The notes beneath the pieces are model-generated. The model was not told where the DNA came from. It saw only the letters and a program-made list of their open reading frames with translations, and searched no databases. From Thiorhodovibrio sp. (lineage in GTDB: Bacteria; Pseudomonadota; Gammaproteobacteria; Chromatiales; Chromatiaceae), in assembly GCA_007128075.1 (NCBI GenBank), contig SKYD01000010.1:1-13134 (forward strand): a stretch of DNA of 13,134 nt. The letters run 5' to 3'. Made by a program: the position numbers and the translations under genes. Of this stretch, positions 7,715 to 13,134 are shown in pieces. Each line of letters starts with the position of its first letter. The first letter of the stretch is position 1.

Positions 7715-8527
7715 TTAAATGGTTTCTTCATCATGACCATTTTTCTGATCACCAATGGCTTCAGTCGCTGGGCGGCCACCAGGAAATTCAGGTCGTGGAT
7801 GCAAAAAATGTTCGGCGACATCAATAATCGCAATATCCATTAAAAACCGCCGCCCCAGCAACACCGGATAATTGAGATGGGTGCGGTCACTTAAAGTAAA
7901 CTCGACAGTTTCACGAATCGGCCCTAAAGTCATCAACAGACTCACCACCGGGCGGGTTTCCTGCCCCACCGCTTGGACGATACGCACTCGACGCTCCAAA
8001 GGTGCCTCGATCCATTGATCGCGCACCGCATCAATCACCACATCATTGGCATTCAGCCCCAGCTTAAAGCGCACCCAATCTTGGCCATCGCGCTCAAAAC
8101 GGGTGATGTCGGTCGCAGATAATGACGAGGTATTGGCACCTGAGTCAATCCGCGCTTTAAGATAGGTTCCCAAATCTGGCAGCCCAATCCACTCACTGCG
8201 CCCGACAATCTCCTTAGCGGTGAGCAGTTCCTCATCGAGAACACACTCACGCGTGACGGTCACTGGCTCACTGTGATTGGATTGTCGTTGTTCCAGATCA
8301 GCGCGTAACTGCTGTACCAACTGCCCCACCGCATCGACCTTGGCAGTCAGCGGTCTTGGCACCACCTGACAGTGCGCGGTCATCTGTGCCGCCATTTGCG
8401 TCTCTAGGTGATCGATCCGTTGGGCAAATTCAGTCGGCGTGAGCACCAGCTCCGATGATGGTGAATCACCCTGAAAAGCGCAGCCGGTCATCACCACCAG
8501 ACTCAGCATAAAAATTTTTTTGTACAA
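7715..8527 (-). CDS. Lipoprotein with DUF785/'ATP-dependent zinc protease' domain (RimB-like)
   Basis: This is a predicted lipoprotein of 270 residues. The N-terminus MYKKIFMLSLVVMTGC has two Lys, a hydrophobic stretch and a lipobox-like MTGC with acylated Cys16. A polar, probably helical region of about 30-85 is followed by the protease-like domain of about 102-242. ARIDSGANTSSL at 125-136 carries the D-S-G-A motif of retropepsin-like aspartyl proteases, and PVLLGRRFLMD (221-231) matches the family's end motif. The 'zinc protease' name is historical. The start is TTG at 8527: AGGG lies 8 bases upstream and this start supplies the basic n-region, whereas ATG 8509 has no ribosome-binding site. 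It is first in the - strand trio. Cleavage of an amide made by the ATP-grasp partner is an attractive inference, although this domain would be periplasmic or outer-membrane-facing and the ligase cytosolic. Confidence 0.92.
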   Translation of the reverse strand: MYKKIFMLSLVVMTGCAFQGDSPSSELVLTPTEFAQRIDHLETQMAAQMTAHCQVVPRPLTAKVDAVGQLVQQLRADLEQRQSNHSEPVTVTRECVLDEELLTAKEIVGRSEWIGLPDLGTYLKARIDSGANTSSLSATDITRFERDGQDWVRFKLGLNANDVVIDAVRDQWIEAPLERRVRIVQAVGQETRPVVSLLMTLGPIRETVEFTLSDRTHLNYPVLLGRRFLMDIAIIDVAEHFLHPRPEFPGGRPATEAIGDQKNGHDEETI

Positions 8528-8669
8528 CGGTTTAGCCCTGTTGCTTGAAGTAAACTATAAATAACTCAGACAACAACTGATGATAGGACTGCAACGGCCA
8601 TTTGTCTACAAATTCTATGCAAAATCTGGCGCAGAGTGGGAACTGTGTTGTGGTGCAAACAGTGGGTTG

Positions 8670-8684
8670 TTGACTGCTGGTCAA
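8670..8684. repeat. Inverted repeat TTGAC-N5-GTCAA
   Basis: TTGACTGCTGGTCAA has five-base perfect arms around TGCTG. The size and spacing fit a dimeric regulator site. It lies about 60-75 bases upstream of the best + strand -10 candidate, an activator-like position. No regulator is assigned. Confidence 0.4.
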
Positions 8685-8691
8685 AGCTGAT

Positions 8692-8728
8692 TGCTGACAC
8701 GACAGATGGCATAAAATATGCGTCAGCA
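8692..8728. repeat. Nested inverted repeats (TGCTGAC...GTCAGCA with GCATA-AAA-TATGC inside)
   Basis: Outer arms TGCTGAC (8692-8698) and GTCAGCA (8722-8728) are perfect complements. Inside, GCATA (8709-8713) and TATGC (8717-8721) are perfect around AAA. The right arms are contiguous, while 10 bases separate the left arms, so a folded strand would have a bulged hairpin with 12 pairs. The element lies just upstream of, or overlaps, the likely + strand promoter and so may be an operator at DNA level. Confidence 0.45.
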
Positions 8729-8753
8729 GTTGCCAGTTCAACTGTGTTAAAAT
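8725..8753 (+). promoter_or_regulatory. Candidate promoter for the NAGGN operon
   Basis: TGTTAAAAT at 8745-8753 reads as an extended -10 (TGN followed by TAAAAT). The matching -35 position, 17 bases upstream (8725-8730, AGCAGT), is poor, as expected for an activator-dependent or extended -10 promoter. Transcription would begin near 8760, giving a leader of about 78 bases. A competing -10, TAAAAT at 8712-8717 with TTGCTG at 8691-8696, has a short 15-base spacer. Confidence 0.3.
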
Positions 8754-8754
8754 C

Positions 8755-8765
8755 GTTGTAACAAC
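8755..8765. repeat. Palindrome GTTGTAACAAC
   Basis: The arms GTTGT and ACAAC are perfect complements around one A. It immediately follows the candidate -10 at 8748-8753 and would cover the predicted transcription start, which is where a repressor operator often lies. Confidence 0.4.
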
Positions 8766-8837
8766 CGATAATCTTTCGATTCGCGGGCTGTTTTATCTGG
8801 GCAGCACGCGCCCGACACCGACAGGGAGAGCAACCTC

Positions 8838-10613
8838 ATGTGTGGCATTTGCGGTGAAATCCGTTTCGATCACCAACCCATTGACTTAAACGCCCTCGCC
8901 GCCGTCAATGACCACATGGCACCGCGTGGTCCCGACGGGCGCGGGCTGTATCAGCAAGGGGCGATTGCGCTCGGGCATCGGCGCTTGAGCATCATCGATT
9001 TAAGCTCGCAGGCGAGTCAACCGATGGTGGACAATGCCCTGGGCTTGAGCATCGCCTTTAATGGCTGCATCTATAATTATCAAGAGCTGTGCGCTGAGTT
9101 GAGCGCTAAGGGCTATCATTTTTTCTCGCATGGTGACACCGAGGTGGTGCTCAAGGCATTTCACGCTTGGGGCACGGATTGCGTCAGCCATTTTCATGGC
9201 ATGTTCGCCTTTGCCATTGCCGAGCGCGACAGTGGTCGCCTGACTTTGGTGCGTGATCGGCTGGGCATTAAGCCGCTGTATTACAGCCAATCCCCGCAAG
9301 CACTGCGCTTTGCCTCCAGTTTGCCGGCACTGCTGGCGGGTGGCGGCATTGACAATGCACTCGATCCAGTCGCCTTGCACCATTATCTGCATTTTCATGC
9401 TGTGGTTCCTGCCCCCTTCACCATTCTGCAACAGGTGCGCAAGCTGCCGCCGGCGACCATCCGCGTCATCGAGGCCAATGGCAACAGCCGCGAACGCCAG
9501 TACTGGGAGCCAACCTTTGCAGCGCGTCCCGAGGAACAGGGCTACAGTTTTGATGACTGGCAACAGCACACCCTTGCCGCGCTGCGTCAAGCGGTCAAAC
9601 GCCGTTTGGTCGCCGATGTCGAGGTCGGGGTGTTGCTCTCAGGTGGGCTGGATTCAAGCCTGATCGTTGGGCTGTTGGCGGAACAGGGACAGACCGGACT
9701 GAATACTTTTTCGGTGGGCTTTGAATCAGTCGGCTCCGAGGTCGGCGATGAATTCCAGTATTCGGACATCATCGCCCGTCATTACGGCACCACCCACCAT
9801 AAAATCCAGGTCGATTCCAACGCCAAGTTATTGCCCAACCTACCGGCTTGTGTGCGTGCGATGGCTGAACCGATGGTTAGCCACGATGCCATCGGCTTTT
9901 ATCTGCTCTCGCAAGAGGTCGCCCAGCATGTCAAGGTGGTGCAAAGCGGTCAGGGCGCGGATGAGGTGTTTGCGGGCTATCATTGGTATCCGCCGATGGT
10001 GGACAGCAGCGATCCAGTTGCCAGCTATGCTCGCACCTTTTGTGACCGCGAACACAGCGAATTTTGTCGCATGGTGCATCCGCGACTGCATGGAGCCGAT
10101 CACAGCCGCGCTCTGATTGCCGAGCATTTTGCTCGCCGCGGAGCTGAGGCAGCGGTGGATAAGGCACTGCGCTTGGATCAGTTAATCATGCTGGTTGATG
10201 ATCCGGTCAAGCGCGTCGATAACATGACCATGGCCTGGGGGCTAGAAGCGCGGGTGCCATTTCTCGACCATGAACTCGTCGAGCTGGCAGCGCGGATGCC
10301 CGCCGAGCACAAGCTATTTGATGACGGCAAAGGTGTGCTGAAAGCCATTGGGCGGCGGATCATTCCCGCCGAGGTCATTGACCGTCCCAAGGGCTATTTT
10401 CCGGTGCCCGCACTCAAATATCCACGGGGGGCGGTGCTGGAGATGATGCGCGATCTGGTGACCTCACAACGCGCCCGCGAGCGTGAGCTGTTCGCGCCGG
10501 ACTATGTCGCCGAATTGCTCGCCGCCCCCGAACAACACATCACCCCATTGCGTGGCTCCAAACTCTGGCAGGTCGCGCTCTTGGAGTTCTGGCTCCAAGA
10601 ACAAGGTCTTTAA
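8838..10613 (+). CDS. asnO: N-acetylglutaminylglutamine amidotransferase (asparagine-synthase family)
   Basis: This is a cytosolic enzyme of 591 residues that, by family knowledge, amidates the C-terminal carboxyl of N-acetylglutaminylglutamine with glutamine-derived ammonia to give the osmolyte NAGGN. The N-terminal class II glutaminase starts with Cys2 (MCGICGE), exposed after Met removal, followed by RGPDG at 30-34, FNGCIYN at 74-80 and GDTEV at 99-103. The synthetase domain has the PP-loop SGGLDSS (268-274) for carboxylate adenylation and a later GQGADEVFAGYHWYP stretch. AGGGAG lies 9 bases before the ATG. The family member beside a GNAT/ATP-grasp protein and an M42 peptidase is the known NAGGN trio, which separates it from AsnB. 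Position 77 is Cys, where AsnB proteins usually have Glu (NGEIYN); I cannot tell whether this is family-wide. Sinorhizobium meliloti asnO gives the symbol. Confidence 0.95.
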   Translation: MCGICGEIRFDHQPIDLNALAAVNDHMAPRGPDGRGLYQQGAIALGHRRLSIIDLSSQASQPMVDNALGLSIAFNGCIYNYQELCAELSAKGYHFFSHGDTEVVLKAFHAWGTDCVSHFHGMFAFAIAERDSGRLTLVRDRLGIKPLYYSQSPQALRFASSLPALLAGGGIDNALDPVALHHYLHFHAVVPAPFTILQQVRKLPPATIRVIEANGNSRERQYWEPTFAARPEEQGYSFDDWQQHTLAALRQAVKRRLVADVEVGVLLSGGLDSSLIVGLLAEQGQTGLNTFSVGFESVGSEVGDEFQYSDIIARHYGTTHHKIQVDSNAKLLPNLPACVRAMAEPMVSHDAIGFYLLSQEVAQHVKVVQSGQGADEVFAGYHWYPPMVDSSDPVASYARTFCDREHSEFCRMVHPRLHGADHSRALIAEHFARRGAEAAVDKALRLDQLIMLVDDPVKRVDNMTMAWGLEARVPFLDHELVELAARMPAEHKLFDDGKGVLKAIGRRIIPAEVIDRPKGYFPVPALKYPRGAVLEMMRDLVTSQRARERELFAPDYVAELLAAPEQHITPLRGSKLWQVALLEFWLQEQGL

Positions 10614-10626
10614 ACTTGCCACTCAC

Positions 10627-10631
10627 AGGAG
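10627..10631 (+). promoter_or_regulatory. Ribosome-binding site fixing the ngg start
   Basis: AGGAG lies 10 bases before ATG 10642. The same frame stays open back to 10483 inside the amidotransferase gene, so this site decides the start. Confidence 0.8.
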
Positions 10632-10641
10632 TTTATCGCTG

Positions 10642-12384
10642 ATGAGCACCCGAGATCGCAGTCATCACCGTCTGGTTCGTAAACATGCTTCGGCTGCCGC
10701 GCAGTGGTCACAGAGTGCGCCCAATGCGTCGAGCGCCAACACCATTGTCGATTGCGGCTGGGGGCGGCTGATTTTTGGTCAGACTTTTGATGATGCGCAG
10801 CATCTAGCCAACTGTTTACAAGAAGAACGCCCAGGGATGCGCGATGTGGCGATGTATCTACGCGATCCGCATGTTGTGCTCTCTTATGCCCCGCAGGATC
10901 TGTTTTTAGATCCTTCGCACACTTTTCGGATGTGGCTGGATCGCTATCAGTTTTCGCCGCGCCGTCCCAAGGGCTTTATCGTGCGGCTGCTCAATAGCCG
11001 CTCTGATGCTGAGGCAGCGCATCGGCTCTATGCCACCCGGCGCATGGTGCCACCGAGTGCTGAATTTATCTTTGCCCAGCGCACCTCGCGGGTGGTGCAG
11101 TATTGGGTGGCGCAGGACGAACAGGACGGCACCATTTTGGGCTGCGTCAATGGCATTGACCATATCGAGGCGTTTGGTGATCGTGAAGGCGGGGCGAGTC
11201 TGTGGGCGCTGGTTGTTGATCCCCAAGCCCCCTATCCTGGCATCGGCGAGACGCTGGTGCGTCAGGTGGTCGAGTTTTATCAGGTGCGCGGACGCAGTTT
11301 TTTAGACCTGTCGGTGATGCACGACAACAAGGCGGCGATTCGGCTTTATGAAAAACTTGGCTTTGAGCGGGTGCCGGTGTTTGCACTCAAAAATAAAAAT
11401 GCCTACAACGAGCCGCTGTTCATCGGCAAACAGCCCGCCGCCCAGCTTAACCCCTATGCCACCATCATCATCAATGAGGCACGGCGGCGCGGCATTGGCA
11501 TTGAGGTGATTGATGCCGACAGCGGCTATTTCGCGCTCTGCTTGGGTGGGCGACGGATTGTGTGTCGAGAATCTTTAAGCGAGCTGACCACGGCAGTGGC
11601 GATGAGCCGCTGCGATGACAAAGCGGTGACGCGGCGTTTGCTCAAACGCGCCGCGATTAGTGTCCCCGATCAATGCGATTATGAGGCGCTCGACCAAGCG
11701 GAAGCCTTTTTGACCAAACATGGCAGTATCGTGGTCAAACCGGCACGCGGCGAGCAAGGTGCGGGGATCAGCGTCGATATCCGCAAGCTGCATGATCTGG
11801 AACGAGCGATTAAAAACGCCCGCCGCATCTGCGCCCATGTGATTTTGGAACAGTTTTGTGCTGGTCAAGATTTGCGGGTGATCGTGATTGATTTTCAGGT
11901 GGTGGCGGCAGCCATTCGCCGCCCAGCGCAGATTATCGGCACCGGGGCGCACAACATTGCCGATCTGATTCAGATTCAAAGCCGCCGCCGCCGCGCTGCC
12001 ACCGGCGGTGAATCGACCATCCCGGTGGATGATGAAACCGAACGCTGTATTCGTGAGGCAGGCTTTACCATGTCCGATATGTTGCCTTATGGGCAAACGC
12101 TGATTGTGCGCAAAACCGCCAATCTGCACACTGGCGGCACCATTCATGATGTCACCGCCCAGCTTCACCCCGAGCTTGCCAAGGCAGCCCAGGCAGCAGC
12201 GCGGGCGCTGGATATTCCGGTGACCGGGCTGGATTTTATTGTGCCTGCTGTCAACGAGCCAAACTATGTCATCATTGAGGCCAATGAACGCCCCGGGCTT
12301 GCCAACCACGAGCCACAGCCAACGGCTGAGCGTTTTGTTGATCTGTTATTTCCGCAAACTGTTACCCGCGAGATGCGTCTGTGA
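10642..12384 (+). CDS. ngg: N-acetylglutaminylglutamine synthetase (GNAT + ATP-grasp fusion)
   Basis: This is a 580-residue bifunctional cytosolic enzyme. By family knowledge it acetylates glutamine and joins two glutamines to give N-acetylglutaminylglutamine. An N-terminal region of unknown role (1-110) precedes a GNAT acetyltransferase domain (about 112-258), with SLWALVVDP and PGIGETLVRQVVEF for acetyl-CoA binding and NKAAIRLYEKLGF near its end. The ATP-grasp domain (about 325-570) resembles that of cyanophycin synthetase: VVKPARGEQGAGI at 364-376, ANLHTGGTIHDVT at 493-505, VTGLDFIVP at 527-535 and IIEANERPGL at 544-553. The start at 10642 is set by AGGAG. It lies 28 bases after the amidotransferase stop and its end overlaps the next start by four bases, so it is the middle gene of a co-transcribed trio. 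Confidence 0.95.
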   Translation: MSTRDRSHHRLVRKHASAAAQWSQSAPNASSANTIVDCGWGRLIFGQTFDDAQHLANCLQEERPGMRDVAMYLRDPHVVLSYAPQDLFLDPSHTFRMWLDRYQFSPRRPKGFIVRLLNSRSDAEAAHRLYATRRMVPPSAEFIFAQRTSRVVQYWVAQDEQDGTILGCVNGIDHIEAFGDREGGASLWALVVDPQAPYPGIGETLVRQVVEFYQVRGRSFLDLSVMHDNKAAIRLYEKLGFERVPVFALKNKNAYNEPLFIGKQPAAQLNPYATIIINEARRRGIGIEVIDADSGYFALCLGGRRIVCRESLSELTTAVAMSRCDDKAVTRRLLKRAAISVPDQCDYEALDQAEAFLTKHGSIVVKPARGEQGAGISVDIRKLHDLERAIKNARRICAHVILEQFCAGQDLRVIVIDFQVVAAAIRRPAQIIGTGAHNIADLIQIQSRRRRAATGGESTIPVDDETERCIREAGFTMSDMLPYGQTLIVRKTANLHTGGTIHDVTAQLHPELAKAAQAAARALDIPVTGLDFIVPAVNEPNYVIIEANERPGLANHEPQPTAERFVDLLFPQTVTREMRL

Positions 12385-13134
12385 AGCACTTAACGATTGA
12401 TCACACCTATCTGCTTGATGTGTTGCTACGGCTGTTATTCACCCCCAGCCCCAGCGGCTACACCGACCGCGTGGTGCATTTGGTGTGCGAAGAACTGGAA
12501 CGGCTCGATGTGCCGTTTGAGTTGACTCGGCGCGGAGCGATTCGCGCCACCCTCAAAGGCGAGGTCGAGCGTCCCAATAAAGCAATTGTGGCGCACATCG
12601 ACACCCTGGGCGCGATGGTCAAATCACTCAAGCCCAATGGGCGGCTGGAATTGGTGCCAGTGGGCCACTGGAATTCTCGCTTTGCCGAAGGGGCGCGCTG
12701 CACCCTGTTTACTGACATTGGCCAACATCGCGGCACCATTTTGCCACTCAAAGCCTCGGGACATACCTTTGGCCCAGAAATCGACAATCAGCCCGGCGGC
12801 TGGCCCTATGTTGAATTTCGCATCGACGAGCGGGTGTTTACGCTGGAAGATTTGCTAAAAATGGGGGTGCATGTCGGGGATTTTATCGCTGTGGATACCC
12901 AGCCCGAAATCACTGCCACTGGCTTTATCAACGCCCGTCATCTCGATGACAAGGCGGGCGCGGCGGTGCTGTTGGCCGCGACCAAGGCGATTAAAGAAAG
13001 CGGGGTTGATTTGCCGGTCGATTGTCACCCGCTGTTTACCATTTCTGAAGAAATCGGCTCGGGTGCCTCGGCAGCATTGCACAAAGATGTTGCCGAGATG
13101 CTGACAATTGACAACGGCACCACTGCCCCCGGGC
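12381..13134 (+). CDS. M42-family metallopeptidase of the NAGGN trio, C-terminus beyond window
   Basis: The first 251 residues are seen. GTG at 12381 shares GTGA with the ngg stop, indicating coupled translation; no in-frame ATG nearby offers a better start. The M42/tetrahedral-aminopeptidase metal ligands are present in order: His72 in AHIDTLG, Asp189 in ARHLDDKAG, the Glu pair at 223-224 in SEEIGSGAS (base plus ligand), and Asp244 in TIDNGT. The final metal-binding His is expected after the edge. Members of this subfamily accompany NAGGN synthesis genes and are named osmoprotectant NAGGN system peptidases. Hydrolysis or recycling of NAGGN or its precursor when osmolarity falls is plausible but is inference. 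Confidence 0.93.
   Translation, partial: MKHLTIDHTYLLDVLLRLLFTPSPSGYTDRVVHLVCEELERLDVPFELTRRGAIRATLKGEVERPNKAIVAHIDTLGAMVKSLKPNGRLELVPVGHWNSRFAEGARCTLFTDIGQHRGTILPLKASGHTFGPEIDNQPGGWPYVEFRIDERVFTLEDLLKMGVHVGDFIAVDTQPEITATGFINARHLDDKAGAAVLLAATKAIKESGVDLPVDCHPLFTISEEIGSGASAALHKDVAEMLTIDNGTTAPG

Larger units (their letters stand above)
8528..8837. promoter_or_regulatory. Divergent intergenic region between the two operons
   Basis: These 310 bases hold no convincing gene and must carry the promoters of both divergent operons. They contain several small symmetric elements, listed separately, and a 9-base direct repeat AACTGTGTT at 8641-8649 and 8740-8748. The lipoprotein-proximal end (about 8551-8566) is AT-rich, with TATAGT on the - strand as a possible -10, but no fitting -35 is evident. 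I looked for an envelope-stress sigma-factor promoter of the GAACTT/TCTGA type and did not find one on either strand. Confidence 0.6.

Noticed and set aside
8532..8741. 69-codon - strand frame in the divergent intergenic region
   Set aside because: No recognisable motif or ribosome-binding site, and it crosses the promoter elements and repeats; better read as non-coding.
8528..8837. Envelope-stress (RpoE/AlgU-like) promoter for the osmolyte operon
   Set aside because: GGAACT at 8639-8644 looked promising, but no TCTGA-like -10 lies 16-17 bases downstream, and the - strand TCTGA at 8570-8566 has no matching -35.
9000..9590. 196-codon frame antisense to the amidotransferase
   Set aside because: It overlaps the glutaminase domain and shows no motifs or ribosome-binding site of note.
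10483..10641. A 53-codon upstream extension of the ngg frame inside the amidotransferase gene
   Set aside because: The extension overlaps conserved amidotransferase C-terminal coding, while AGGAG fixes the start at ATG 10642 and gives normal family length.
11575..12309. Long open frame (244 codons) antisense to ngg
   Set aside because: It lies opposite a strongly conserved ATP-grasp domain, has no recognisable domain, and is explained by GC-rich codon bias.
1..13134. CRISPR array, tRNA/rRNA genes, insertion sequences or attachment sites
   Set aside because: No regularly spaced repeats, cloverleaf candidates, transposase motifs or terminal inverted repeats were seen.

Overview
The window looks like chromosomal DNA of a halotolerant or osmotically stressed proteobacterium. 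Gammaproteobacteria are most likely, judging by protein style, the moderately GC-rich base composition (a by-eye impression) and the presence of the N-acetylglutaminylglutamine amide (NAGGN) osmolyte genes. The exact genus cannot be told from the sequence. No tRNA, rRNA, insertion sequence, phage gene or CRISPR array was seen.

Layout. A 310-bp intergenic region (8528-8837) divides two divergent blocks. To the right on the + strand is the compact NAGGN trio. It comprises an asparagine-synthase-like amidotransferase (8838-10613), a GNAT plus ATP-grasp N-acetylglutaminylglutamine synthetase (10642-12384) and an M42-family metallopeptidase that runs off the right edge (from 12381). The three are tightly spaced, and the last two share the bases GTGA.

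To the left on the - strand is a second trio. It comprises a lipoprotein with the DUF785/'ATP-dependent zinc protease' (RimB-like, aspartyl-protease-like) domain (7715-8527), a membrane protein with an inactive transglutaminase-like domain plus seven C-terminal transmembrane helices (6206-7711), and a RimK-related ATP-grasp alpha-L-glutamate-ligase-like enzyme (5256-6206). This cassette is known from comparative genomics, but its biochemical role is unsettled. Its divergent placement beside the NAGGN trio is the most suggestive feature of the window: a periplasm-membrane-cytosol peptide-ligase system may be linked to dipeptide osmolyte metabolism.

After a 131-bp gap, the - strand continues with a low-molecular-weight protein tyrosine phosphatase (4645-5124), a membrane PAS-PAS histidine kinase (2049-4607) and a FixJ-type response regulator (1323-1964). 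These are followed by a 143-residue protein faintly resembling part of CobT (892-1323) and a membrane-anchored alpha/beta hydrolase truncated by the left edge (1-886). Small gaps and stop/start overlaps suggest co-transcription. The 131-bp gap has a strong intrinsic terminator that faces the opposite (+) strand, and a consensus ribosome-binding site followed by only a 12-codon frame.

Working model (inference): osmotic or envelope stress drives both divergent operons from the shared intergenic region. The + strand genes make and turn over NAGGN. The - strand ligase, membrane and protease genes perform an unidentified amide-bond chemistry, and the two-component system downstream could supply regulation.
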